Shown: piece by piece, positions 1 to 9,797 of the stretch
How positions within the stretch are numbered: the first letter of the stretch is position 1
How the letters are laid out: the number at the start of each line of letters is the position of its first letter
Source: an uncultured Chlorobiaceae bacterium
Lineage (GTDB): Bacteria > Bacteroidota > Chlorobiia > Chlorobiales > Chlorobiaceae
Length of the DNA: 64,000 bases
Assembly: GCA_903822595.1 (NCBI GenBank)
Contig: CAIJPS010000084.1
Coordinates: forward strand, 1 to 64,000
Direction: 5' to 3'
Translations under genes and position numbers: made by a program
Notes under the pieces: model-generated
What the model saw: only the letters and a program-made list of their open reading frames with translations
Database searches by the model: none
Told to the model about the DNA's origin: nothing

Positions 1-258
1 ATCTTTTCTGGTCACTTGCAAAATCTTTTTTTCTTTTCTTTTCAGCTCCCCTGTATTTTACAACACGATAGCCGAAACCTTTCCATTTCGCTTTTCCCTC
101 AACTTCATACTGTCAAATAACGTGCCATCTTTCAGGCTCTTCCCCACTTCCTTATTCGCTTTCGCTCATTCTTCAGTGGGCTCCTAATGTATCATCCTTA
201 TCCTTAACTTCCAAACCTTTTCTTCTCCTTTATTCAAAAAACAAAGGAAATATCCTGT

Positions 259-1956
259 TTATTGTGTCGGTTCAGTTAAAACTGGAACAAATGAGGGCAT
301 CTCAATAGCCATATCCATCTGATGCACACCACGGGCGTACTCCTTCGCTGCTGCAACAAAGCCATGAAAAACAGGATGTACCTTCTGCACCCGTGATTTC
401 AGCTCAGGATGGAACTGTACCCCCACAAACCAGCGGTGATCCTTCAGCTCTATGATCTCAACCAGCTCCCCATTAGGCGACGTTCCGGAAAAAACCATAC
501 CGTTCTCTTCAAAATTTTGACGATACGTATTGTTGAACTCGTAGCGATGGCGATGCCGCTCGTTGATAAGGAACTTCTGATAGACCGCAAAGGCCTTCGA
601 CCCCTCTGTGAGGATACAGGGATAGCTGCCAAGACGCATGGTACCTCCCTTCTCCTTGACCTTTTTCTGGTGCTCCATGAGGTCAATAACCGGAAAACGG
701 GTACGCTTGTTAAACTCCGTGGAGTTGGCATCCTGCAAGCCACAAACGTTACGCGCAAACTCAATGGTGGCACACTGCATACCAAGGCAGATACCAAGGA
801 ACGGAACATTTTGCTCCCTCGCATACTGGATATACTTGATCTTCCCCTCAATTCCCCGATCGCCAAAGCCGGGAGCAACCAGAATACCGTTAACCCCCTC
901 CAACTCCTTTGCAAAATCGAAACGACCCATCTCGGCATCCTCGGCCCGGAGCAGCTTGACGTTAACCCTGACATTGTTACTTGCCCCGGCATGAATAAAG
1001 GATTCAATAATGGACTTGTAAGCGTCAGGGTATTCCGTGTACTTGCCGCATATTCCTATGGTGACCTCACCATCCTGCGGGAACTTCACCTTGTTACAGA
1101 AATCCCGCCAGTAATCGAGTGTGGGCTCCTTATATTTTTTTAGCCCAAGCTTTTTAAGCACACGCAGATCAAGCTTTTCCTTAAGGAGCATCAGCGGCAC
1201 CTCGTAAATCGTGTCGCAATCGTTCAAGCCGATAACATCCAGCTCGTTGACATTGCAAAAATGGCCAACTTTGTTTTTGATATCCCGTGACAATGGTTTT
1301 TCACTGCGACAAACAAGAATGTCAGGCTGGATTCCAACCCCAAGCAGCATTTTCACGCTGTGCTGCGTTGGTTTTGTTTTCAGTTCACTTGCAGCCTTGA
1401 TATAGGGCACAAAAGTGAGATGGATGTTCAACAGATTGCTGTCACCCATATCGAGCTTCATCTGCCGCATCGCTTCAAGAAACGGAAGCGATTCGATATC
1501 GCCGATCGTACCGCCAATCTCGGTAATAAGCACATCAAGATCACCGTTTTTGGCCTGCTCAGCCATCCGATCCTTGATTTCATCAATCACATGCGGCACA
1601 ACCTGAACCGTTGCACCGAGATATTCACCCTTACGCTCCTTGTCGATGACCGATTTATAGACCCGCCCCATCGTCAGGTTTGAAGACTGCGTTGTCGACT
1701 CATCAAGAAAACGCTCATAATGGCCAAGATCAAGGTCAGTTTCAGCCCCGTCATCGGTAACATAAACCTCGCCATGCTGGTAAGGCGACATCGTACCAGG
1801 GTCAACATTGATATAAGGATCATACTTCTGTATGGCCACCTTGAGACCACGTGACTTGAGCAGCATCCCGAGGGAGGCCGACAGAATTCCCTTGCCAAGC
1901 GAGGAAATCACCCCGCCGGTCACAAAAATATGTTTGACATTTTTCGGTCGAGCCAT
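259..1956 (-). CDS. pyrG: CTP synthase
   Basis: Makes CTP from UTP, ATP and glutamine in the cytoplasm, the last step of de novo pyrimidine nucleotide synthesis. The 565-aa protein has the usual two-domain layout. The N-terminal amidoligase domain opens with [16 protein letters not shown] (residues 8-23) and carries [11 protein letters not shown] near 146-156. The C-terminal class I glutaminase domain has its nucleophile Cys390 in GICLGMQC and the His/Glu pair in QFHPE near residue 525. Length matches the family (about 535-565). It is the downstream member of a minus-strand run with the CDGSH gene (42 bp gap) and gyrA. The 258 bp beyond its stop are pyrimidine-rich on the plus strand and show no gene. 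Confidence 0.98.
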   Translation of the reverse strand: MARPKNVKHIFVTGGVISSLGKGILSASLGMLLKSRGLKVAIQKYDPYINVDPGTMSPYQHGEVYVTDDGAETDLDLGHYERFLDESTTQSSNLTMGRVYKSVIDKERKGEYLGATVQVVPHVIDEIKDRMAEQAKNGDLDVLITEIGGTIGDIESLPFLEAMRQMKLDMGDSNLLNIHLTFVPYIKAASELKTKPTQHSVKMLLGVGIQPDILVCRSEKPLSRDIKNKVGHFCNVNELDVIGLNDCDTIYEVPLMLLKEKLDLRVLKKLGLKKYKEPTLDYWRDFCNKVKFPQDGEVTIGICGKYTEYPDAYKSIIESFIHAGASNNVRVNVKLLRAEDAEMGRFDFAKELEGVNGILVAPGFGDRGIEGKIKYIQYAREQNVPFLGICLGMQCATIEFARNVCGLQDANSTEFNKRTRFPVIDLMEHQKKVKEKGGTMRLGSYPCILTEGSKAFAVYQKFLINERHRHRYEFNNTYRQNFEENGMVFSGTSPNGELVEIIELKDHRWFVGVQFHPELKSRVQKVHPVFHGFVAAAKEYARGVHQMDMAIEMPSFVPVLTEPTQ

Positions 1957-1997
1957 GAAATCGTCCGTCCTTGATTAATGGTAAATAAAAAATATCG

Positions 1998-2222
1998 TTA
2001 TTGCTCAGCCTTGTGGGAACCATCGCAAAACGGAAAATTCTGCGAACGGCCACAAGCGCATATTGCTACAGTTTTTTCCTCGTCGATCTCCACCTTTACA
2101 GGATGAAGGCCACTGCCTTTATGGGAACCATCGCAATAAGGCAGCTTCTTCGAGCGGCCACAGGCACAATACTGTTTTAAACCTGGCTGTTCCGTTATGA
2201 TCCAGGGTCTTTTCTCTTCCAT
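1998..2222 (-). CDS. Dual CDGSH iron-sulfur domain protein
   Basis: A 74-aa protein made almost entirely of two tandem CDGSH motifs, each of the form C-x-C-x(8)-C-D-G-S-H: residues 19-33 ([16 protein letters not shown]) and 55-70 ([16 protein letters not shown]). In this family each motif holds a 2Fe-2S cluster through three Cys and one His, and the proteins are linked to redox sensing or electron transfer; the specific partner here is unknown. There is no membrane anchor, unlike mitoNEET, so it should be cytosolic. It sits between gyrA and pyrG on the same strand with short gaps (23 and 41 bp), which suggests co-transcription but no obvious functional tie. Confidence 0.92.
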   Translation of the reverse strand: MEEKRPWIITEQPGLKQYCACGRSKKLPYCDGSHKGSGLHPVKVEIDEEKTVAICACGRSQNFPFCDGSHKAEQ

Positions 2223-2245
2223 ATTTCCTCCGTGGTTTGCACTGA

Positions 2246-4729
2246 CTAAAAAAGATCAATCTGGCCATCAGGGTCTTCTAAAAGCACATCAGCATCGACC
2301 TCCTCATCGCTCTTCGGCACTCGCGCAAGAGCAGAGATAATATCCCCGGCCATCAGCCTGACAAGCCTGACGCCTGAAGTATTCCTGCCAGTCAGACGGA
2401 TATCGGAAACATGCTGGCGATTCACAATGCCCTGTGCCGTTATAATGATCAGATCGTCGTCATCATTGACATCAAGCAGGCCAATCATGGCTCCAATCTT
2501 TTCATGAGCCTTGAGCGTAATCACCCCGCGTGCACCGCGCCGAGTCAAACGGTAATCCTCCACACGGCTTCTCTTGCCAAAACCATTGTCGGTAACGGCA
2601 AGTAGCGCCGTATCAAAACGCTTGGTGGTCACCATTGAAATACATCTCTCGCCCTCATCAAGAGTGATACCCTTGACTCCCATGGCAGTACGCCCCATAG
2701 CGCGGATTTCAGCCTCAGGAAAGCGTACAACAAACCCGGAACTCTTGGCAAGAATAATCTGATGATCGCCATCGGTCAGACGGGCATCGAGCAACTCATC
2801 ATGCTCCTCGATGGTAATGGCGGCAATCCCGTTCTTTCTCGGATGGGAAAACTCTTCGAGAGCGGTTTTTTTGACAATACCCCTGGTCGTCGCCATGACA
2901 ATAAAGCCAGGCTCATCAAAATTACGAATATTGATATAGGCCCTGATTTTCTCATCCTGCTGAAGCTCCATGATATTAGCCAGCGCCCGACCCCTTGCGG
3001 CACGTCCAGCTTCAGGAATTTCATAGACTTTCAACCAGTGACAACGGCCTCTGCTCGTGAAGAAAAGAATATAGTTATGTGTCGAAGCAATAAACATATG
3101 CTCAACAAAATCGTCATGCTTGGCCTGTGCCCCCGTCACCCCCTTGCCCCCACGAGCCTGGCGTCGATAGCCGGAAACCGGGAATCGCTTGATAAAGCCG
3201 TCATGGGTTATGGTGATCACCACATCTTCCTGGGCAATCATGTCTTCAATAGAAAAATCCCCTTCCTGCGGTACAATTTCAGTACGGCGCTCGTCACCAT
3301 ATACTTCCCTGACCTTCAGCAGCTCTTCACGGATAATCTGCATCTGTTTCTCAGGACTGCCGAGAATAAACCGCAGCTCCTCGATAAGGGCAAGAATCTC
3401 CGTGTACTCCATATCGATCTTTTTGCGCTCCATACCGGTCAGACGCTGGAGGCGCATCTCAAGAATAGCTTTCGCTTGCAGTTCTGACAGGCCAAAACGC
3501 TCGATAAGCCTCTCCTGAGCTGTTGAGGCATCCGGTGACTCACGAATTGTGCGAATAACCTCGTCAAGATTATCCAGACAGATCTTCAGTCCTTCAAGAA
3601 TATGGGCCCGTTTTTCGGCTGTCGCAAGGTCAAACTGCGTACGGCGCAGAACAATCTCGTTGCGATGCTTGATATAATAGACCATCATCTCCTTGAGATT
3701 GAGGATCCTCGGCACTCCATCAACCAGCGCCAGCATAATCACCCCGAAAGTATCCTGCATCGGAGTATGCTTGTAGAGATTGTTCAACACAACCATCGCC
3801 ACCGCATCCCGCTTCAGTTCAATCACCAGCCGCATACCGTCGCGGTCAGACTCATCGCGAATATCGGCAATACCTTCAATTTTTTTATCGTGCACCAGCT
3901 CAACGATCTTCTCGATCAGCCGCACCTTGTTCACCTGATAGGGAAGCTCCGTGACCACAATCGATTCCCGACTGTTTTTCGGGGTAATCTCCACAATGGC
4001 CCGCGCACGAATCACCACCTTGCCGCGGCCGGTCATATAAGCCGAACGGACACCCTCATAACCATAGATGATGCCACCAGTCGGAAAATCAGGCGCGATA
4101 ACATATTTCATGAGATCAGCGACTTCCATTTCCGGGTTTGCGATCAGGGCAATCATGCCATCAACAACCTCCCTGAGATTCTGGGGCGGAATATTTGTTG
4201 CCATACCGACCGCAATCCCTGAAGAACCATTCGCAAGAAGATTGGGAATCGCAGAAGGCAGAACGGTCGGCTCCTCAAGGGAGTCATCAAAGTTAAGGGA
4301 ATAGTCAACGGTACCCTTGTCGAGATCCTTGAGCATTTCACCAGCAATGCTCTTCATGCGCACCTCGGTATATCGCATGGCCGCAGGAGAGTCACCATCA
4401 ACCGAACCAAAGTTTCCCTGACCGTCAATCAGGGGATAACGCATGGAAAACTCCTGCACCAGACGCACCAAACTGTCATAAACAGCAGTATCGCCATGGG
4501 GATGAAACTTGCCAAGCACTTCACCGACAACTCGGGCAGACTTTTTATGGGGTTTACCTGCCTGCAGACCAAGTTCATGCATGCCGAAAAGTACCCTTCT
4601 GTGAACCGGCTTCAGACCATCCCGCACATCGGGCAACGCACGACTGACAATAACCGACATCGAATAATCGAGATAAGAACCCCGCATTTCTTCTTCAATA
4701 CTGATCGGGACTATTCTTTCGCGCTGCAT
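2246..4729 (-). CDS. gyrA: DNA gyrase subunit A
   Basis: The DNA-cleaving subunit of the A2B2 gyrase that introduces negative supercoils. I place the start at the ATG at 4729 (827 aa) rather than at the upstream in-frame ATG at 4822, because protein similarity begins at [15 protein letters not shown] and an AGGA sequence lies 7 nt upstream. Visible hallmarks are the quinolone-region motif [12 protein letters not shown] (Thr at the position that is Ser83 in E. coli), the active-site tyrosine in [10 protein letters not shown], and the GyrA-box RRQARGGKG that marks gyrase rather than topoisomerase IV. The C-terminal beta-pinwheel is complete and the protein ends in an acidic tail. Confidence 0.97.
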   Translation of the reverse strand: MQRERIVPISIEEEMRGSYLDYSMSVIVSRALPDVRDGLKPVHRRVLFGMHELGLQAGKPHKKSARVVGEVLGKFHPHGDTAVYDSLVRLVQEFSMRYPLIDGQGNFGSVDGDSPAAMRYTEVRMKSIAGEMLKDLDKGTVDYSLNFDDSLEEPTVLPSAIPNLLANGSSGIAVGMATNIPPQNLREVVDGMIALIANPEMEVADLMKYVIAPDFPTGGIIYGYEGVRSAYMTGRGKVVIRARAIVEITPKNSRESIVVTELPYQVNKVRLIEKIVELVHDKKIEGIADIRDESDRDGMRLVIELKRDAVAMVVLNNLYKHTPMQDTFGVIMLALVDGVPRILNLKEMMVYYIKHRNEIVLRRTQFDLATAEKRAHILEGLKICLDNLDEVIRTIRESPDASTAQERLIERFGLSELQAKAILEMRLQRLTGMERKKIDMEYTEILALIEELRFILGSPEKQMQIIREELLKVREVYGDERRTEIVPQEGDFSIEDMIAQEDVVITITHDGFIKRFPVSGYRRQARGGKGVTGAQAKHDDFVEHMFIASTHNYILFFTSRGRCHWLKVYEIPEAGRAARGRALANIMELQQDEKIRAYINIRNFDEPGFIVMATTRGIVKKTALEEFSHPRKNGIAAITIEEHDELLDARLTDGDHQIILAKSSGFVVRFPEAEIRAMGRTAMGVKGITLDEGERCISMVTTKRFDTALLAVTDNGFGKRSRVEDYRLTRRGARGVITLKAHEKIGAMIGLLDVNDDDDLIIITAQGIVNRQHVSDIRLTGRNTSGVRLVRLMAGDIISALARVPKSDEEVDADVLLEDPDGQIDLF

Positions 4730-4851
4730 AGGTAAATCCTGGGTGATAATTGATATAAATAACTCAACGGCGTAATGTATAAAAATCCGTCTGAATTCTG
4801 AACGATGCAGTGCTTGCAACAAGTGCTAACTGCAAAAAAATGGGCAGAATA

Positions 4852-5247
4852 TCAGCTCAGTGTAACGACCGGTGCGTCCGACCAGAGAGATTCAAGGTCA
4901 TAAAAATGGCGCTCATCAGGCATAAAAACATGTACAACAACATCAATATAGTCCAAGAGAATCCAATGCATGGAATCCATCCCCTCAACATGCATCGGGC
5001 GCTCACCATCCACCTTGAGCTCATCAATAATATGCTCCGCCGCCGCCTTTGCCTTGCGATCAGAATCAGCCGTCACAATCACAAAATAATCGGTAACCGA
5101 GGTCAGCCCACGGAGATCAAGAATCTTGACCTCTTCACACTTTTTCTCCAAAGCCAGCTCAGCGGCTCTTCTCGCCAGCAACTCACCGACCGCCACCTCT
5201 TTTGCCTCTGCGGTATTCACTATCTCTTCCTCTTTCAAGCTACTCAT
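4852..5247 (-). CDS. rsfS: Ribosome silencing factor RsfS (Iojap/DUF143 family)
   Basis: Binds ribosomal protein L14 on the large subunit and blocks subunit joining when nutrients are short. The 131-aa protein carries the typical core [20 protein letters not shown] (residues about 41-60), the helix [15 protein letters not shown], and the conserved [14 protein letters not shown] segment near 95-108, followed by the [11 protein letters not shown] signature. Length fits the family (105-140). It lies 122 bp upstream of gyrA on the same strand. A strong minus-strand terminator hairpin sits 125 bp before its start, so the transcript that reads rsfS probably begins between 5371 and 5248. Confidence 0.95.
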   Translation of the reverse strand: MSSLKEEEIVNTAEAKEVAVGELLARRAAELALEKKCEEVKILDLRGLTSVTDYFVIVTADSDRKAKAAAEHIIDELKVDGERPMHVEGMDSMHWILLDYIDVVVHVFMPDERHFYDLESLWSDAPVVTLS

Positions 5248-5371
5248 AAACCTCCATCCTTCGTATGTAAACTATATTTTACAACAACTTACCACCAAAA
5301 TGCAACAAAACCGCTACAAAATGGCAATAATGGTAACCCCTGAACATACAAAAAAGCCAGCTCACTGACGC

Positions 5372-5396
5372 AAAAAAAGCCGGGGAGTACCCCGGC
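5372..5396 (-). terminator. Rho-independent terminator without an assigned gene
   Basis: On the minus strand a 7-bp all-GC stem (GCCGGGG, loop TACT, CCCCGGC; bases 5379-5396) is followed directly by seven T residues (5378-5372). This is a textbook intrinsic terminator. No minus-strand gene lies upstream of it: the next coding sequence in that direction is on the plus strand. It therefore ends either a small RNA starting around 5400-5500 or a leader transcript for rsfS. The same interval contains another GC-rich segment (about 5397-5445) able to fold. Confidence 0.7.
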
Positions 5397-5617
5397 ACGG
5401 CCTGGCTTGCCCCCGGCTCCTGAAAACAGCCGAGCGATTCCCATCAATAAAAGCTTAGACGAGCCGGAAAATGCTTTTCATGCAAGGGAAGAAAGAAACT
5501 CATGCCCTCCCCAGCAAAGAATACAGTAATTTGATATCCTCTTTTTTTCCATATTTTTTACCTTACACCTCAGGACTCAGCAACGTTTGCAATAACGCAT
5601 CACTCACGATCACCCGC

Positions 5618-6394
5618 ATGAATACCAGACAACATCCTGCCATTCGTCAGCGGCTACGGCGTTTTACCGTTCTTCTGGCAATGCTGCTCTTTCCGGTTAT
5701 TCTCAACTATTTTTCCCCTTATCTTGTCATTGACGCAGCATCGCACGGCACTGTCAATGGAAGCCTGATCCTCTTCGCCCTGATGTTCCTCTCTTCATTA
5801 TTTCTTGGCCGACTCTGGTGTGCCTGGGGATGCCCCGGTGCGGGTTTGCAGGAGATGCTCTTCAAAGTCAATGGAAAACCTGCCCGGAACAAACGGCTTG
5901 ACTGGATCAAATGGGTAATCTGGATACCATGGATCAGCCTGATCGCGATAATGGCTTTCCGTGCGGGAGGCTACCGGAATATCGATTTCTTCTATATGAC
6001 GGAAAACGGCCTCTCGGTAACCGCGCCCCTGAACTATATCATCTATTACACCGTAGTTGGAACCTTTGTGACACTCTCCTTATGGCTCGGACGACGTGCC
6101 GGCTGCCATGCTATCTGCTGGATGTCGCCCTTCATGATTCTTGGCCGATCCCTTCGGAATCTCTTTTCATGGCCATCCCTGCGTCTTGAAGCAGCTCCGA
6201 CGCAGTGCAGCAGTTGTCATCACTGTACACGGCACTGTCCGATGAGTCTCCCTGTTGAAAAGATGGTCAGCCAGAATGCAATGGAACACCGCGAGTGCAT
6301 CCTCTGCGGCAACTGCATTGACGGATGTGCCAGCAAAGCGATCCGCTATTCCTTCCGCTCAGGTGGAAAGAGTCTGGATGCAAGCCATTTATAA
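5618..6394 (+). CDS. Membrane-bound 4Fe-4S protein (NapH/NosR C-terminal-like)
   Basis: A polytopic electron-transfer protein: several transmembrane segments (for example VLLAMLLFPVILNYF and GSLILFALMFLSSLF), a CxxxCP motif after a helix (RLWCAWGCPGAG) typical of the 4Fe-4S-binding membrane domain of NapH/NosR/CcoG relatives, and a second such motif CHAICWMSPF. The C-terminus has two ferredoxin-type clusters, CSSCHHCTRHCP and CILCGNCIDGCASKA. I chose the ATG at 5618 (258 aa) because the sequence before it reads as a poorly conserved hydrophobic stretch; an in-frame ATG at 5471 would add 49 residues. The electron donor and acceptor are not evident, since no reductase gene is adjacent. Its 3' end overlaps the end of the neighbouring pseudogene by 6 bp. 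Confidence 0.85.
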   Translation: MNTRQHPAIRQRLRRFTVLLAMLLFPVILNYFSPYLVIDAASHGTVNGSLILFALMFLSSLFLGRLWCAWGCPGAGLQEMLFKVNGKPARNKRLDWIKWVIWIPWISLIAIMAFRAGGYRNIDFFYMTENGLSVTAPLNYIIYYTVVGTFVTLSLWLGRRAGCHAICWMSPFMILGRSLRNLFSWPSLRLEAAPTQCSSCHHCTRHCPMSLPVEKMVSQNAMEHRECILCGNCIDGCASKAIRYSFRSGGKSLDASHL

Positions 6395-6956
6395 ACCATG
6401 CTCTGTGAGCCAGCCGAGCATCCGGTCAGCTACTTTTTGCCACTCCGGTTCAAGCATCATGTCATGCGCAATATTCGGAATAACTTCGGCCTCCGTCACC
6501 AAATATGATTCCGGTTGCAACCGGGCAAAATGACGGGCTAAGTCCGAAGCCGGCAATGTTGGCGAAAATAAAACATCTTTCATCAAATCAGGCGTGGCGA
6601 CCATCTGCAAGGAATCAAGAGAGAGCATATACTTGAGAAACGGCACAGGATGCTTTCTGCAATATCGTAATGCTGAACCGGCAAGACCACTCACCGGTAT
6701 GGAAGCCATCAAAATGCCCGCCGGGGCGGTATGGTTTTCCAGATACTTCTGGATCACATATCCCCCCATGGAATGGGCGACAAGTACAGGAGGCATTTTC
6801 TCCTGGCCGATCCATGGAGGCAGGAAAACTCCACATTTCAAACCCGGAAGAGTTGAGCGGTTCAAGCTTGACCTGAAACATCGACTCATAAAATGCTTTG
6901 GCACGCGCCATATCCTGCACCATAATTTCAAACCAGATAACCGCATTGTTAACCAT
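6389..6956 (-). pseudogene. Deletion chimera: VOC/glyoxalase N-terminus joined to alpha/beta-hydrolase C-terminus
   Basis: The 5' part starts at ATG 6956 with a good Shine-Dalgarno sequence (AAGGAG, 7 nt before) and encodes the first ~50 residues of a VOC-superfamily (glyoxalase/bleomycin-resistance) protein: MVNNAVIWFEIMVQDMARAK through FEMWSFPASMDRPG. Near 6800-6812 the similarity stops. From there a different reading frame encodes the back half of an alpha/beta hydrolase, starting at MPPVLVAHSMGGYVIQKYLE, with the nucleophile elbow Ser in HSMGG and a late catalytic His in NIAHDMML. The VOC frame runs on as nonsense to 6615, and the hydrolase part has no own start or N-terminal half. The simplest reading is a deletion that removed the end of one gene and the beginning of the next. 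Confidence 0.75.
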
Positions 6957-7072
6957 TTTTTCTCCTTGAAAATCCTGGCTCATGCAGACAATAGCGACCT
7001 CCACAATAACAGCTTTATGGTAATTTATTGTTCCCATCCGAATATCTGAAGAGCTTCAGATTCTCGGCGAGG

Positions 7073-7198
7073 CTATGCAAAGTTCTTTAGAACCGAATCC
7101 TGGGTGGTGGCGATTTTTTTCATGATGTTGCTGAGCAACGGATAATCTTTGACCTCCTGTCCAGCATCAACGGCTCCCCTGAAGGCAAACCTAACCCT
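7073..7198 (-). pseudogene. Possible orphan C-terminal tail of a lost or frameshifted gene
   Basis: Directly after the stop of the TPR gene, in the +1 frame, the minus strand stays open for about 41 codons: it starts near RVRFAFRGAVDAGQ, contains KDYPLLSNIMKKIATTQ and ends DSVLKNFA before TAG at 7075-7073. There is no start codon of its own. The composition looks protein-like, so it may be the real end of the TPR protein after a frameshift near 7200, or a remnant from the adjacent deletion zone. I do not recognise the family. A perfect 8-bp inverted repeat with a 2-bp loop (7044-7061) lies just beyond it. Confidence 0.3.
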
Positions 7199-7199
7199 G

Positions 7200-7817
7200 C
7201 TAACGCACCCCGCGTCTAACTCTCTGATACTCAGCATCATTGCGCATGATTATCCACATATCCGAACGCAATTCAATCGCTTTTGCTTCCGCCTTCCTGG
7301 CCTCTTCAATTTGGGGTGGCGATGATGAATACAAAAAACGCGCCAAATCGAAGTAGCCCCAAGCATACTGAGGATCAGCAGCAAGGCTTCGGCGCTGCCC
7401 GTCTATAGCCGCGGCGATTCGACCAAGTCGAAAAAGCGAATATGCCCTTAAATTCTGAATGTAAGCGTTATCGGGGTCTGCCGCTAAGACTTCATCATAG
7501 AGAGCCACTGCATCCTCTACACGACCCGCATGAAAAGCATTGATAGCTGCTCTAGCGGCAACAAGCGCTGCTCGGGACTTCGCAAGGTCTGCATGAACGC
7601 TTGTCAGTTCGAGCCTGTAACGTTTAGTATCGGCAATGAGAACTTGTTGTTCATGCAATAAGGTTGCTCGCTGACGCTCAAGGTCGTTCAGCCCAACGAA
7701 AGCATAACCGATAGCGGCCAGCACGAGAAAGAAACCAAACAAGCTCAACACGGCAGATTTATGCGAAGCCTTACCAAGTTCATCAATTTGGCGATCCAAC
7801 TGGTCTGATGTACTCAT
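7200..7817 (-). CDS. Membrane-anchored TPR protein, function unknown
   Basis: 205 aa. A short polar N-terminus is followed by one transmembrane helix (SLFGFFLVLAAIGYAFVGL, residues about 25-43), then a predicted coiled coil (ERQRATLLHEQQ to AKSRAALVAARAA, about 47-92) and TPR-like helical repeats (AFHAGRVEDAVALYDEVLAADPDNAYIQNL; a second unit LGRIAAAIDGQRRSLAADPQYAWGYFDLARFLY). The topology suggests an inner-membrane anchor with a soluble protein-interaction domain. It follows the 92-aa membrane gene on the same strand with a 41-bp gap, and the two probably form a small operon. A frameshift at its very end is possible (see the open frame at 7073-7198). Partner and role cannot be told from sequence. 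Confidence 0.7.
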   Translation of the reverse strand: MSTSDQLDRQIDELGKASHKSAVLSLFGFFLVLAAIGYAFVGLNDLERQRATLLHEQQVLIADTKRYRLELTSVHADLAKSRAALVAARAAINAFHAGRVEDAVALYDEVLAADPDNAYIQNLRAYSLFRLGRIAAAIDGQRRSLAADPQYAWGYFDLARFLYSSSPPQIEEARKAEAKAIELRSDMWIIMRNDAEYQRVRRGVR

Positions 7818-7858
7818 GACGCACCTCCAGTGGACTCACCTGCAATCAAACGCAGAGC

Positions 7859-8137
7859 CTAATTCCACATGACCAGAAGACGGCCAGCCGAGTATGTAAT
7901 AAGGCCGGCCGATCCGAAAAGACCCGTCAACTCTGCTATCCCAGCTTGGCCTTTTAAGAGCAGCACACCCGCACTGACAAGCAACATGGCAAGAGAAACA
8001 GTCGTGACACCCAAATGAACCATCCGCTCAACTTTGAAAAGCTTCGTAAGGCGCTCAACGGCATCCATGCGTGCCTTTAAGTCACGTGGGCCAATAGCCT
8101 TTACCGGATAAGCAGAGTCACCACCTGCTGATTTCAT
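7859..8137 (-). CDS. Small membrane protein, function unknown
   Basis: 92 aa, with an amphipathic basic/acidic N-terminal half (DLKARMDAVERLTKLFKVER) and two hydrophobic segments: HLGVTTVSLAMLLVSAGVLLL (residues about 41-61) and ITYSAGRLLVMW near the C-terminus. I do not recognise a family. It is upstream of, and on the same strand as, the membrane-anchored TPR gene; both have an N-terminal soluble helix and a membrane segment, so a joint membrane complex is plausible but only an inference. Confidence 0.6.
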   Translation of the reverse strand: MKSAGGDSAYPVKAIGPRDLKARMDAVERLTKLFKVERMVHLGVTTVSLAMLLVSAGVLLLKGQAGIAELTGLFGSAGLITYSAGRLLVMWN

Positions 8138-8568
8138 AATCTTTCTCCCGCTTGATTTCAGGAACTATACACTGATGTACGATTGCTAAATGGCTGTACA
8201 TAGGTATTCTACCAAACGCAATCGCTTACAAGGGAATTCTCCAATATCCATCTCTCCATCCCGGAATACCGAATTGTTACAGCTAAATCACTATACGTGG
8301 ATTAACGAATAATAAATGATGCGGCTTGATCTCGATAGGCCAATAACGGCAACTAATAATAATCCCATAAAATCGAAATGACTGGCATGCGCAGTTTTGA
8401 TAACAGCTCAGTTACAAGACAAATCCGTGCTTTTTGCGCAAACACCCCGCAACGACCAGTAAATTACGGGAAAATTGGCAATGAAGGAAATACGAATGCA
8501 ATGTATAGATCAATGCGGTTTGACCTTATTAATATGGAAATGGCACCACGCACACGCCCGTTCTTAGC
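8138..8568. other. Intergenic stretch without a supported gene
   Basis: About 430 bp between the 92-aa membrane gene (reading away) and the end of the epimerase-like gene. It is AT-richer than its surroundings. A plus-strand frame from 8378 into the next gene (102 codons) is open, but it runs antisense into a well-supported gene, has unusual composition and no recognisable motif. No tRNA-like fold, terminator or repeat was found. Confidence 0.5.
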
Positions 8569-9678
8569 CTACAGCACCCTGTCCAGCACCGCGATAATGC
8601 GCCCGGCGGCGGCACCGTCCCATTTTTCGGGAATTTTTGAGCGGCTGGTAATGTGTTTGTGCGTACCGGGGTGGAGGATGTCATGAATACGGCTCCTGAT
8701 CTCCTCTTCATCGAGGCTGACAAGGGCGTTGGTGCCAATTTCGATGGTGGCAGGGCGGGCGGAAGTCTCCATGATGGTGAGGCAGGGCACATTCATGACA
8801 GTGGCTTCCGACTGCATCTCTTCGATATCGGTGAGGAGCAGCAGTGAGTCGCGGAGCAGCTTCAGGAGAACCCCGTGTGCTGGAGGTTCGATCATCTTCA
8901 CGCCTTCTATTTCGCTGAATGCTCCATCCATACCATGTTGCTGGATCAAAGCATCAAGCCCGGCAACGAGCGGGATAACGACAGTAATGTTACCGGAAAT
9001 TTCTTTGAGAAGCCGATGCATCATTTCAAGCGGCTCTTTCGCGGAAAAGCGGCCATCCGGATTCAGGAGCAGCAGCGCGTATTTTTTGGGTTGGACGTCT
9101 GGAACCGTTGGTGTATCGGAATTGTTCGCCTCTTCCATCAGGCCGACAAGGCTGTCAATGAGGAGGTTGCCTGCAAAGAAAACCTTTTCATCGGCGACAC
9201 CTTCGTTGATAAGGTTATATTCTCCGCTGTGTTCGCTGACGAAGTGGAAGTCGGCCATGGAATCAATGACGACGCGGTTCACCTCTTCGGCATCCGAGCG
9301 CTCGTAGCTTCGCAGGCCAGCATCGACTGCGGCAACGGGCAGACCAAGCTTTGCAGCAGTTACAGCGGCTCCAAATGCGGCATTGTCGGAGCCACAGACC
9401 AGGACGAGGTCAGGTTTTTCGCTCAGCATGATTTTTTCCATGGCGGTCATGGCGGCAGCAAGCTGTTCAACCGATGTGCCGTTAGGGAGAGTGATGGTGT
9501 GAGCAGCTTCATCAATACAAAAAATTGCCGCCAGATCGCGGCTGATCGGCTCGGCGCCTTCCACAGCCGCAAGCATCACTACGGGCTGGTAAGCACCCTT
9601 GTTTTTGAGTCCTTTATAGAGCGGGGCAAGCAGAAGAGTGCCAGGCTTGCCTCCGGCGACCAAAAGTAATTTTTTCAC
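8569..9678 (-). CDS. Degenerate UDP-N-acetylglucosamine 2-epimerase-like protein
   Basis: A 369-aa two-domain GT-B-like protein with the overall layout of WecB/MnaA, starting at GTG 9678. The family landmarks are present but altered. GTRPE-type N-terminus reads VAGGKPGTLLLAPL; the LVCGSDNAAFGAAVTAAKLGLP stretch stands where VHGDTxST is expected; DAGLRSYERSDAEEVNRVVID corresponds to the EAGLRT..PEExNR region; AGNLLIDSL matches the GN..D motif. In the C-terminal half the TDSGGxQEEA signature is LLTDIEEMQSEA and the TERPE motif is TSARPAT. Several catalytic or UDP-binding residues are therefore not the consensus ones, so epimerase activity is doubtful; a sugar-nucleotide-binding or altered role is possible. 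It is divergently arranged with the LptA/OstA-like gene. Confidence 0.75.
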   Translation of the reverse strand: MKKLLLVAGGKPGTLLLAPLYKGLKNKGAYQPVVMLAAVEGAEPISRDLAAIFCIDEAAHTITLPNGTSVEQLAAAMTAMEKIMLSEKPDLVLVCGSDNAAFGAAVTAAKLGLPVAAVDAGLRSYERSDAEEVNRVVIDSMADFHFVSEHSGEYNLINEGVADEKVFFAGNLLIDSLVGLMEEANNSDTPTVPDVQPKKYALLLLNPDGRFSAKEPLEMMHRLLKEISGNITVVIPLVAGLDALIQQHGMDGAFSEIEGVKMIEPPAHGVLLKLLRDSLLLLTDIEEMQSEATVMNVPCLTIMETSARPATIEIGTNALVSLDEEEIRSRIHDILHPGTHKHITSRSKIPEKWDGAAAGRIIAVLDRVL

Positions 9679-9797
9679 AGTAAAATCAAAGCTTTGTTAC
9701 ATTGGGGAAAAGATCTTTCAAGAACGCCACTCCGCTGGAGCTTTATACGAATACTTGCGATACTGTCTACAGGTACCAGAAAAAACAACCGAATTCA

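Noticed and set aside
409-1143. Long plus-strand frame inside pyrG
   Set aside because: Antisense shadow of pyrG; no family motif and no ribosome-binding site.
8378-8686. 102-codon plus-strand frame
   Set aside because: Runs antisense into the epimerase-like gene; random composition, no motif.
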